From positions 1 to 24,862 of the forward strand of contig URXI01000027.1 of NCBI GenBank assembly GCA_900551775.1: DNA of 24,862 nucleotides, in the 5' to 3' direction. Position 1 is the first letter of the stretch. Each line of letters opens with the position of its first letter. This document shows positions 7,050 to 14,472 of this stretch, one piece after another. The translations under genes were made by a program, and so were the position numbers. Origin of the DNA: an uncultured Eubacterium sp. (GTDB lineage: Bacteria; Bacillota; Clostridia; Peptostreptococcales; Anaerovoracaceae). The notes under the pieces were generated by a model. That model was not told the DNA's origin. It saw only the letters and a list, made by a program, of their open reading frames with translations, and did no database searches.

Positions 7050-7853
7050 TTATAGGAATTTGCTCTTTACTTTTGTCCAGAAATCGTAGTTTTCAAAACG
7101 CATCAGGTTGACCTGGATATCAGAAAATGAAACTTCGATTTCTTTGATCTCTTCGTATTCGACGGAGAAGCCGTCGTAGACGATGCAGATCTTGTGTTTG
7201 GGGTCTTCCATGTCGGGCACGATGCCAAGAGAGAGATCTGACGGCAGCATGATGCTGGAGGTAAAGGACCTATAAGCCGTCGTGTTCATCGGCGCAATCG
7301 GCGTTACCTGCAGGATGCTCAGACGCGGGTCAACGATGCTGCCGCCTAAAGAATAGTTATATGCGGTACTTCCAGCCGGCGTCGCAATCAAAAGACCGTC
7401 GCCACTGAATCGTTCAATAAAGCCGCCGCCGATGGAGATGTTCAGGTGGATTGAATAGGTGGAATTTGCCTTGATGACGACCTCGTTGAGGCCGACGTGC
7501 TCATAGGTAGTATCCCCGGCGTCGATTTTCACCTTTACGGTGGAAAGCTGCTGAATCGAGTATCTCCCTTGGGTATAATTAAAGATGAAATCGTCCAGCA
7601 TGTCAGGCATGATTTCCTGGAAGAAGCCTAAGTGCCCTGTATTGATGCCGATGATGGGCATGGTGGGGAAGTCGAACTTGTGGATGGTGTGCAGGAACGT
7701 GCCGTCGCCACCGATGCAGACCAGGAGATCCGCGTCTTCACGGTATACGGGCAGCAAAACAAAGCCGGATTTGTCCAGCTTTTGTTTTAACTTTTTTTCT
7801 GTACGCTTCGATGTTTCGCCGTCGTTGGCGTATATAAATATCTTTTTACTCAT
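7050..7853 (-). CDS. nadK: NAD kinase
   Basis: A 267-residue cytoplasmic enzyme that phosphorylates NAD to NADP using ATP or polyphosphate. Motifs are GGDGT at residues 48-52 (the diacylglycerol-kinase-like phosphate loop), NTGHLGFF, NEVVIKANSTYSIHLNI with the conserved NE, and GDGLLIATPAGSTAYNYSLG. All are intact, and the length is typical for Gram-positive NadK. The Shine-Dalgarno region upstream of the ATG is weak (GAGAAG). The gene starts 12 bases after pepF and may depend on coupling to it. In many Firmicutes nadK neighbours an rluD-type pseudouridine synthase gene, as it does here. Confidence 0.95.
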   Translation of the reverse strand: MSKKIFIYANDGETSKRTEKKLKQKLDKSGFVLLPVYREDADLLVCIGGDGTFLHTIHKFDFPTMPIIGINTGHLGFFQEIMPDMLDDFIFNYTQGRYSIQQLSTVKVKIDAGDTTYEHVGLNEVVIKANSTYSIHLNISIGGGFIERFSGDGLLIATPAGSTAYNYSLGGSIVDPRLSILQVTPIAPMNTTAYRSFTSSIMLPSDLSLGIVPDMEDPKHKICIVYDGFSVEYEEIKEIEVSFSDIQVNLMRFENYDFWTKVKSKFL

Positions 7854-7865
7854 AGCTTCTCTATC

Positions 7866-9665
7866 TTACATTAATTTTTCAAATTCTTCAACCAGGCTTT
7901 TAAAGGTTTCCATCGCCATAACCACAGGCTCTTTGCTGCTCATGTCCACACCTGCGATTTTTAGGAGCTCAACAGGATAATCGCTGCTGCCAGTCTTGAG
8001 GAATTCTTTGTAAGCGTCTCTTGCCGGCACGCCTTCTTCGAGTATCTTCTTCGAGATTGCCGTAGCTGCAGAGTAGCCGGTGGCGTATTGATAGACGTAG
8101 AAGCCTCTGTAGAAATGGGGGATTCTGGACCATTCATATTTGATATGTTCGTCCTCTGCCAGGGCAGGACCGAAGTAGGCTTTGTTCAGTTTGTCGTATT
8201 CGGTGCACATCCATTCTGCTGTCAGACTGCCGCCGTCTTCCACATATTTATGGGTCAGATTTTCAAATTCAGCAAACATCGTCTGTCTGAACAGGGTTGT
8301 ACGGAATTCTTCAATATACATATTCAGAATATATTTGCGCATTTCTTTGTCTGTCTCTTTGCCGAGCAGATACTGCATCAACAGAGATTCATTGACCGTA
8401 GACGCCACTTCAGCGGTAAAGATGGAGTGATCACCATAGGTGAAAGGCTGGGATTCTCTCGTATAGCTGGAATGCATGGAGTGCCCCATTTCATGGACGA
8501 CGGTAAATACGTCTTTCAGTGTATCTGTGTAATTGAGCAGGATATATGGAAAACTGTCGTAGGAACCGAAGCTGTAGGCACCGCTGGTCTTTCCTTCGTT
8601 TTCGTAGACGTCGATCCATCCTTCTTCTACACCCCGAGAAAGTCTCTGAATGTATTCTTCTCCCAGAGGGGCAAGACCTTCTTTCATGATTTCGATCGCC
8701 TCTTCATAAGGGACAACACGTTTTGGAACTTCTACGAGAGGAACGTAGACATCGTACATCTTGAGTTCATCTACTCCCAAAACTTTTTTGCGCAGTTCGA
8801 TATATTTGTGAAGAACAGGCAGATAGTCATGGACGACTGAAATCAGATTATCGTAAACTGATTCGGGAATGTTGCCTCCAGAGAGAGCTGCGTTTCTGGC
8901 AGATTTGTAATTTCTGATTCTTGCACCTACCACGTCTGTCTTTACATTATAGTTGTAGGTTGACGAGATGGTGTTGATCAGAGCCTTATAAGCCTCATAT
9001 ACGTTGGTAAATGCAGCTTTGCGTACTTCTCTGTCGTGAGATTCCATGAAGGTGATATAGTTGCCGTGGGTGACTTCTACTTCATCGCCGTCCTCGTCAA
9101 TGATAGTGCCGAATTTGATGTCGGCATTGTTGAGCATGGTGAAGATGGTATTGGTGGCATCTGTCACTTCGCTCATCTGGGCGAGAATATTTTCCTGATC
9201 TTGGGACAGCACATGTTCCTTTTCACGAAGGACATCTTTGATGACAAACTCGTACTGTGAAAGGGCAGGTTCCTCTTTGATATAAGAAAGCAGGGTTTCC
9301 TCTGAAGCAGACAGAAGCTCAGGCGTAAAAAAGCTCATAGAAGCCGCTGCCTTTGCAATGATGGTGTTAATCTTGTCGTGCATACCCTGCTGTTTGGAAA
9401 CGCGGTTATCTTCATCCAATTTCATTCTGGCAAAGACATAAGCTTTCTCCAGCTTCTGCCAGATCGCGTCCTTCTCCTGCAGGGCTTCCGCCAGGGTGTG
9501 AGCGCTTTCGGTCAGACGGCCCTGATATCTGCCAAAGGACTCCGTCAGCGCAAGGGCTTCTTCGATGTCCTTTTCCCAGGACGCATCGTCTGCATACATC
9601 CTTTCGATGTTCCATTTATATTTTTGATCAATTTCACTGCGGTTTTTTAATTTTTTGTTTCCCAT
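7866..9665 (-). CDS. pepF: oligoendopeptidase F (M3B zinc metallopeptidase)
   Basis: A 599-residue cytoplasmic oligopeptidase that cleaves short peptides. The zinc site is HEMGH at residues 391-395, in the wider pattern VVHEMGHSMHSS. The third ligand Glu is expected in the downstream FTAEVASTVNE stretch (about residue 418). The C-terminal HFYRGFYVYQYATGYSAA block is diagnostic for PepF. Length matches the family (about 600). An in-frame ATG further upstream (9746) would overlap the divergent murI gene; ATG 9665, with AGGAGG 5 bases before it, is the real start. It leads the pepF-nadK-rluA operon. The intergenic space to murI contains a 9-bp inverted repeat with -10-like arms. Confidence 0.96.
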   Translation of the reverse strand: MGNKKLKNRSEIDQKYKWNIERMYADDASWEKDIEEALALTESFGRYQGRLTESAHTLAEALQEKDAIWQKLEKAYVFARMKLDEDNRVSKQQGMHDKINTIIAKAAASMSFFTPELLSASEETLLSYIKEEPALSQYEFVIKDVLREKEHVLSQDQENILAQMSEVTDATNTIFTMLNNADIKFGTIIDEDGDEVEVTHGNYITFMESHDREVRKAAFTNVYEAYKALINTISSTYNYNVKTDVVGARIRNYKSARNAALSGGNIPESVYDNLISVVHDYLPVLHKYIELRKKVLGVDELKMYDVYVPLVEVPKRVVPYEEAIEIMKEGLAPLGEEYIQRLSRGVEEGWIDVYENEGKTSGAYSFGSYDSFPYILLNYTDTLKDVFTVVHEMGHSMHSSYTRESQPFTYGDHSIFTAEVASTVNESLLMQYLLGKETDKEMRKYILNMYIEEFRTTLFRQTMFAEFENLTHKYVEDGGSLTAEWMCTEYDKLNKAYFGPALAEDEHIKYEWSRIPHFYRGFYVYQYATGYSAATAISKKILEEGVPARDAYKEFLKTGSSDYPVELLKIAGVDMSSKEPVVMAMETFKSLVEEFEKLM

Positions 9666-9680
9666 TTTTACCTCCTGTAG

Positions 9681-9704
9681 TATACTATTACAATGAATAG
9701 TATA
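9681..9704. promoter_or_regulatory. 9-bp inverted repeat in the pepF/murI divergent promoter region
   Basis: TATACTATT (9681-9689), 6-base spacer, AATAGTATA (9696-9704) is a perfect inverted repeat. Each arm contains a -10-like TATACT, one on each strand. No clear -35 is visible for either direction at 16-18 bases, so these promoters may be weak, or the palindrome may be an operator. Confidence 0.5.
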
Positions 9705-9730
9705 GCACAAAACTGAAAGGAATAACATAA

Positions 9731-10543
9731 ATGGATAACAGACCAATTGGTTTTTTTGATTCAGGACTGGGAGGACTTACGAGCATTCCCCATATCATGA
9801 AACAATTACCCAATGAAAAAATCATTTTTTTCGGCGATACAGCCAGGACGCCTTATGGTTCAAAATCACCGGATACCATCAGACAGTTCACCATGCAGAT
9901 TGGAGATTTCCTGGTTAGGAACAATGTCAAGATGATTGTCATCGCCTGTAATACGGTCAGTGCCACCTGTCTGGATGATCTCAGAAATGCTTATCCGGAG
10001 ATTCCCATTATTGGCGTCATTTCACCGACGGCAAAGGTCGTGGCAAAGGAGTGCGGAGATGAGGATCATATCGGCATCATCGCGACAAAAGTCACCATCA
10101 AGACCAATGCATACGAGAAGACAATCAACGAAAAGCACCAGGGGCTCAGCCTGTATTCAAAGGCATGTCCGGCTTTCGTCCCGCTGATCGAAGAGGGTAT
10201 TATCAGAAATGACATCATGGACTTGACCATCAAATATTATCTGGACGATTTCATTAAAGAGAACGAGATCAATACTTTGGTGCTGGGCTGCACCCATTAT
10301 CCGCTGATCAGCGAAAATCTGAAACGGATTTATCCGAGCCTGAAGATTATCAGCTCCTCTAAAGAGGTTGCAACAGCAGTAAAAATAGAGCTGGAGAAAC
10401 GAGATATGTTTGCCGAAGAAACGCAGCTGAAAAACGTATTCTATGCCAGCGACCTCTCAGAGAATTTTGTAAACATGATTCAGAATATATTAGGTAAGGA
10501 AGAAGACGAGTTGAACATCAAGTTCAAGAATTTAGACATATAG
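9731..10543 (+). CDS. murI: glutamate racemase
   Basis: A 270-residue cytoplasmic enzyme that makes D-glutamate for peptidoglycan by converting L-glutamate. The N-terminal FFDSGLGGLT block (residues 8-17) supplies the substrate-binding Asp and Ser. The two catalytic cysteines are Cys-73 in IACNT and Cys-187 in GCTHYP. GDTARTPYG (35-43) is also typical. Length is normal. The start has AAAGGA about 9 bases upstream and is divergent from pepF. The next gene begins 10 bases after the stop, with its ribosome binding site overlapping the TAG, so the two are translationally close. Confidence 0.97.
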   Translation: MDNRPIGFFDSGLGGLTSIPHIMKQLPNEKIIFFGDTARTPYGSKSPDTIRQFTMQIGDFLVRNNVKMIVIACNTVSATCLDDLRNAYPEIPIIGVISPTAKVVAKECGDEDHIGIIATKVTIKTNAYEKTINEKHQGLSLYSKACPAFVPLIEEGIIRNDIMDLTIKYYLDDFIKENEINTLVLGCTHYPLISENLKRIYPSLKIISSSKEVATAVKIELEKRDMFAEETQLKNVFYASDLSENFVNMIQNILGKEEDELNIKFKNLDI

Positions 10544-10552
10544 GAGATAAAA

Positions 10553-11092
10553 ATGGACAGAGATGAACTATTTACCCTGCTCGATATCGAGACAGGAGAG
10601 GACTTTCAGTATTTTGAGAATTTTGCTGATTTCGTAGAGAACGAAGGCGCTATCGACAGTGACGCGATTTACGATCTGGTAACAGAAATTGATATGAAAA
10701 CCTTTGCAGAACTCTGCGAAAGTTATTTCTACGAGACCTTGGAGAATGTGCCTGGAGATCAAATCGACGTATACAATCTCATTGAGAACATCAAAAGAGT
10801 TTTGGTGGGCTTGTCTGAAGCCGTCAGAAAAGGGGAAGAAAATGCAGATCTGAAGCTGACTGACGAGTGGAATAAATTCAGAATTTGGTATTCTGCTGAC
10901 AGTGAGGTAGAGTGCAAAAATATTGCCAGCGATGAAGTGCACTATGTGCCCGTAAGGGATGCCCTGGTGATCTCCAGACTTGAGAAGTTAGAAGGCGACG
11001 AATATCGATATGATTTCACAGGCGCTTTGGATTATGAACTGGAAGAATTCATCATGAATTATGCAGACATGGCAGATGCAGAAAATGATTAA
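10553..11092 (+). CDS. acidic protein of unknown function downstream of murI
   Basis: A 179-residue soluble protein that I do not recognise. It is very rich in Asp and Glu along its whole length, for example DRDELFTLLDIETGED at the start and an EDE-rich tail, and has no signal peptide or membrane segment. The secondary structure looks mainly helical up to about residue 110. A strand-rich region follows with SDEVHYVPVRDALVISRLEK and a YDFTGALDYELEE ending. The AGGAG ribosome binding site overlaps the murI stop codon and the gap is 9 bases, so it is co-expressed with glutamate racemase. Codon use resembles its neighbours. A partner or regulatory role with MurI is only suggested by position. Confidence 0.7.
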   Translation: MDRDELFTLLDIETGEDFQYFENFADFVENEGAIDSDAIYDLVTEIDMKTFAELCESYFYETLENVPGDQIDVYNLIENIKRVLVGLSEAVRKGEENADLKLTDEWNKFRIWYSADSEVECKNIASDEVHYVPVRDALVISRLEKLEGDEYRYDFTGALDYELEEFIMNYADMADAEND

Positions 11093-11118
11093 CACTTTTG
11101 GAACCTCCTGCATATGAT
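11089..11118 (+). promoter_or_regulatory. promoter of the small Cys-rich protein gene
   Basis: TTAACA (11089-11094), 18 bases, TATGAT (11113-11118). The -35 overlaps the stop codon of the upstream gene. The transcript would start near 11125, which excludes the AACCTCC element at 11102-11108. Confidence 0.4.
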
Positions 11119-11146
11119 AAAAATACAAAGACTAGGGAGGTTTTAT

Positions 11147-11329
11147 ATGGGTGAATTCAGAAACGATTGCTGCGATCCAAAACCGGATTGCTGCTGCAAA
11201 CCTCAGAATGACTGCTGTAACAACGACAGCGGAAGCATATGGGGAATACTTATCTTACTAGCAGTTCTTTATTTTCTGTTCTGTGGGAATAACGACAGAG
11301 GCGGAGGCCTCTTCGGAGGACTGTTCTAG
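11147..11329 (+). CDS. small Cys-rich single-pass membrane protein
   Basis: A 60-residue protein beginning MGEFRNDCCDPKPDCCCKPQ. Residues 1-27 carry nine cysteines in CC, CCC and CC groups separated by Asp, Pro and Asn. Residues 30-47 form one hydrophobic helix (IWGILILLAVLYFLFC). The tail is glycine-rich, with GGGLFGGLF. I do not know the family. The Cys groups on the short N-terminal side could bind metal or form cross-links. Similar tiny Cys-rich proteins occur among clostridial spore-associated proteins, but this is only a resemblance. ATG 11147 is chosen because GGGAGG (11135-11140) lies 6 bases before it. It has its own promoter and terminator. Confidence 0.7.
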   Translation: MGEFRNDCCDPKPDCCCKPQNDCCNNDSGSIWGILILLAVLYFLFCGNNDRGGGLFGGLF

Positions 11330-11331
11330 AG

Positions 11332-11374
11332 AAAAAAGTGGAGTTTATGCCAAAAGGTATAACTCCATTTTTTT
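11332..11374 (+). terminator. intrinsic terminator after the Cys-rich protein gene
   Basis: TGGAGTTTATGCC (11339-11351), AAAA loop, GGTATAACTCCA (11356-11367) and seven T. The stem has one unpaired base. It is preceded by an A-run, which could also give some termination on the minus strand. Confidence 0.9.
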
Positions 11375-11403
11375 ATTCATCCTTTCTGGCTCTCAAAGTT
11401 GTA

Positions 11404-11432
11404 TTGCTTTTCTTTTTTTCCAATGATAGAAT
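11404..11432 (+). promoter_or_regulatory. promoter of the rarD-ykvI/MBL operon
   Basis: TTGCTT (11404-11409), 17 bases, TAGAAT (11427-11432). This predicts a leader of about 40 bases before ATG 11480. Confidence 0.5.
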
Positions 11433-11479
11433 AAAGACAGTCGCCTTTCGAGGACGAAACTATGCGTGGAGGTATGAAG

Positions 11480-12400
11480 ATGGAACGTTTGAATCAGAAT
11501 GATAAGCATACTTATCGAATTGGATTGATCAGTGTATTGAGTTGTAATACCTTATGGGGATTTTTACCGATCTATTGGCAGGCCCTAAAACCCATTGATT
11601 CTACAGTGATTATCTTCTATAGAGTCGTGCTGATGTTTCTCGTCTGCTTTGCGGCCTGTGCCGTTCAATCGGGCGTCAAGGGTCTTTTCAAACCCATGTT
11701 TGAATCGAAAAAGAAGACGTTCATTTACGTGGCTGCAGGCTTCGTAATTACCCTGAACTGGAGTCTTTATATCTGGGCGGTCAACGCAGGGTTCGTCATT
11801 CAGACCTGTATGGGATATTTCCTGGAGCCGTTGGTAGTCTGCTGCTTTGGGATTATCTTCTATAAAGAAAAGGCAAACAAATGGAAGAAGATCTCCATGG
11901 TCTTTGCTTTCTGCGGACTGATGGTCATGATTATCGGGTACCGGGAAATCCCATTTATCGCCTTAGGTCTGGGACTATCCTTTGCCATCTATTCGGCTAT
12001 CAAAAAGAGCGTTTTCCTGAACCCGATTCATTCTCTCTTATATGAGACGCTGTTTTTGGCCCCAATCGCGCTGATCGTCATCGCATTTATTGAGAAGAGT
12101 GGCAATGGAGCGCTGGAGACTGCAGGCGGATTTAAATTTTTCCTTCTCATGTTTGCCGGGCTGGCTACGGCGATTCCAATGGGGCTCTTTTCCTTTGCGG
12201 CTAACAAACTGCCGTTGATCACTTTGGGACTCTGCGAATATATTGCGCCGTCTATTACGCTGATATTGGGGATCTTTCTCTTCAAAGAACCTTTTGATGT
12301 GATTCAGTTCAGTGCATTCGTGGTCATCTGGATCGGACTTGTTTTCTTCACCTATGGTGAATTTGCAGATATGAAAAATACGGAAATTAGAAATACATAA
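11480..12400 (+). CDS. rarD: RarD-type EamA family transporter
   Basis: A 306-residue polytopic membrane protein of the drug/metabolite transporter superfamily with about ten hydrophobic segments. The opening GLISVLSCNTLWGFLPIYWQ matches the RarD signature (G-x-LWG-x-x-P-x-YW) rather than generic EamA proteins. The internal EPLVVCCFGIIFYKEK block and the second-half LGLCEYIAPSITLILGIFLF plus KEP motif are also typical. RarD homologues are annotated as chloramphenicol-sensitivity proteins, but their natural substrate is unknown. ATG 11480 is chosen over 11462 and 11474 because GGAGG (11468-11472) is 7 bases before it. The next gene starts 15 bases downstream, so both are in one operon. Confidence 0.9.
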   Translation: MERLNQNDKHTYRIGLISVLSCNTLWGFLPIYWQALKPIDSTVIIFYRVVLMFLVCFAACAVQSGVKGLFKPMFESKKKTFIYVAAGFVITLNWSLYIWAVNAGFVIQTCMGYFLEPLVVCCFGIIFYKEKANKWKKISMVFAFCGLMVMIIGYREIPFIALGLGLSFAIYSAIKKSVFLNPIHSLLYETLFLAPIALIVIAFIEKSGNGALETAGGFKFFLLMFAGLATAIPMGLFSFAANKLPLITLGLCEYIAPSITLILGIFLFKEPFDVIQFSAFVVIWIGLVFFTYGEFADMKNTEIRNT

Positions 12401-12414
12401 ACGGGAGGACATCG

Positions 12415-14433
12415 TTGAAAGAGAAAAAGTTAAATTTTTTTAATGTAGCTGTCATGTATGTCGGCACCATCATGGGTGCCGGCTTTGCTTCTGGCAGAGA
12501 GGGCTGGCAGTTTTTTGGAATTTTTGGAAACAAAGCTTATGTGGGCATCGCTCTGGCAGGGCTCTTATTCATGGCCCTGGGCATGATGGTGAGCTATATC
12601 GCACGAAGCCTCAGAACCGACGATATGGGAAAAGTGATTGTCTTTAGTGATAATCCAAAGTTTTCCGATGCCGTTGGTTATTTTATGGCTGCAATTCTCT
12701 ATACTATCATCATCTCCATGTCTGCTGCAGGTGGATCGCTTTTGAACCAGCAGTTCGGCATTAACAAAGCCGTCGGAGGCGCTATGATCGTCATTTTGGT
12801 GATTTTGACCGTCCTGGGCAATTTTGAGAGAGTGTCAAAGGTCTTTAAGCTGATCATTCCGGTGCTGTTCGTCATCGATATCGGCTGCTGCATTCTCGTC
12901 ATGTGTTCTGACATAAGGCAGAGCGGGGCAACTTCAGGTTTTCCGGCAAGTGCTATGGCGCCTAACTGGTTTATGGCTGCAATCATCTTTATTTCTTATA
13001 ATATGATGGGGATGATTCCCATTATCGCAACCTCGTCTATGGAAGCGAGGGATAAGAAAAACGCTATTTTTGGTTCTGGTCTGGGCGGCATCCTGCTGGC
13101 TTTCCTGACTTTGGTCTTGATTCTTGCACTGCAAAAGGATATGGCTTACACCCAGAGTATGGATCTGCCAATGCTTGCCTACACCTCCAGAATCTCCAAG
13201 GCGGCAAATATTCTCTTTGGGCTGGTGCTCTTTGCGGCGATATACTCTGCGGCTACCAGCACCTATTTCGGATTTTCTACAAAGATCAAAGAATCGCCGA
13301 AGAAAAAATATATCCTTATTATAGGGGCATGTATCGGCTTCTTCTGCGGGCTGACTGGTTTTAAGAATATTGTCGCTTACCTATATCCTACAGAAGGATA
13401 TATCGGCATGGTGATTATCCTGATGATCATCATTAACTTTTTCAGGGTATGGAGAAAGAACAGGATGGAAAGAAAGATGAAATGTAATGACAAAGGATTC
13501 GAAAATTTTGAAAATTACGATCATTTCGCATATCCTAAAGACATTGTAAGAGTGACCGCTGGATCTGGCGGTGAGTCTTTGCTGGTCTTTGGCAGCGAAA
13601 AAACAGCGCTTTATGATTGCGGCATGGCATACTGTCATGCACAGCTGATTGAAAATATTTCTAAGGCTTTGAAAGAGCGGGGCAGGGACGGGCTTGACAT
13701 CGTGCTGCTGTCTCACACCCATTACGATCACGTCGGTGCGCTGCCTTATGTTATCGAGAAATGGCCGGACGTAACCGTTTTTGCAGCAGCAAAGGCAAAA
13801 TCTGTCTTTGAGAGCAAAGGGGCAAAGGCCACCATGAAACGGCTCGGAGAGGCTGCGAGAGACGAATTTTCGACATTTACGGATTCCATCAGCGTAGAAA
13901 ACTTACGAGTTGACCGTATCGTCAAAGATGGTGATCAGATTTCCATCGGACAGGAATATTTTGCCGTACTGGAGACGCCGGGTCATACGTCATGTTCCAT
14001 GACCTATGTATTGGAGCCTGCCGGCATCATGTTCACCTCAGAATCAACCGGCGTGTTGCGAGACGCTGAGAGTGTAGAGATTTCTGCTTTAAAGAGCCAT
14101 CAGGATACGATCGATTCTGCAAATAAGTGCAAGGCCTACCATGCGAAACAGATCATCTGCCCGCATTTCGGTATCATACCGAAGGATTTTGTGGATAGTT
14201 ACTTTGATTTGTATTTGCAGTCTGCGGAGGAAGAGAAGGCATTCATCTTGTCCTACGCTCGCCAGGGATACAGCAATGAGGATATTTTAGAAGAATATGA
14301 GAAGAAGTTCTGGACGGCAGAACGAAGCAAGTCACAGCCTAAGGCGGCTTTTGAAGAAAACGCAAGACCGATGATCAGGCACCTGGTGGATACTTACGGT
14401 CCGGATTATGGAAATGCTGATATAGCGAAATAA
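12415..14433 (+). CDS. fused YkvI-type membrane transporter and MBL-fold metallo-hydrolase
   Basis: One uninterrupted 672-codon frame joins two proteins. Residues 1-350 form about ten membrane segments starting NVAVMYVGTIMGAGFASGRE, the opening typical of YkvI-like transporters of the APC/branched-chain-amino-acid permease type. Residues 355-672 are a soluble metallo-beta-lactamase-fold hydrolase: HTHYDH at 434-439 (zinc site), PGHTS with His-524, SESTG at the position where an Asp ligand often sits, and PHFG with His-584. The start is TTG 12415, with GGGAGG 6 bases upstream. At the junction ATG 13477 is in frame, and the ATGA at 13477-13480 looks like a former start/stop overlap. It follows rarD by 15 bases and precedes a D-aminoacylase-like gene, so it may import and hydrolyse an amino-acid derivative; the substrate is unknown. 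Confidence 0.82.
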   Translation: MKEKKLNFFNVAVMYVGTIMGAGFASGREGWQFFGIFGNKAYVGIALAGLLFMALGMMVSYIARSLRTDDMGKVIVFSDNPKFSDAVGYFMAAILYTIIISMSAAGGSLLNQQFGINKAVGGAMIVILVILTVLGNFERVSKVFKLIIPVLFVIDIGCCILVMCSDIRQSGATSGFPASAMAPNWFMAAIIFISYNMMGMIPIIATSSMEARDKKNAIFGSGLGGILLAFLTLVLILALQKDMAYTQSMDLPMLAYTSRISKAANILFGLVLFAAIYSAATSTYFGFSTKIKESPKKKYILIIGACIGFFCGLTGFKNIVAYLYPTEGYIGMVIILMIIINFFRVWRKNRMERKMKCNDKGFENFENYDHFAYPKDIVRVTAGSGGESLLVFGSEKTALYDCGMAYCHAQLIENISKALKERGRDGLDIVLLSHTHYDHVGALPYVIEKWPDVTVFAAAKAKSVFESKGAKATMKRLGEAARDEFSTFTDSISVENLRVDRIVKDGDQISIGQEYFAVLETPGHTSCSMTYVLEPAGIMFTSESTGVLRDAESVEISALKSHQDTIDSANKCKAYHAKQIICPHFGIIPKDFVDSYFDLYLQSAEEEKAFILSYARQGYSNEDILEEYEKKFWTAERSKSQPKAAFEENARPMIRHLVDTYGPDYGNADIAK

Positions 14434-14437
14434 TTTG

Positions 14438-14446
14438 TGGTATGAT
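14438..14446 (+). promoter_or_regulatory. possible extended -10 promoter before the amidohydrolase gene
   Basis: TGGTATGAT gives an extended -10 (TG-n-TATGAT) 27 bases before the ATG at 14473. No good -35 is visible, and read-through from the upstream operon is equally possible. Confidence 0.3.
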
Positions 14447-14472
14447 AGATGAAAACGAATGGAGGAATGTAA

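Noticed and set aside
8088..8840. 250-codon plus-strand frame opposite pepF
   Set aside because: Shadow of the PepF gene, including its HEMGH region; no start signals.
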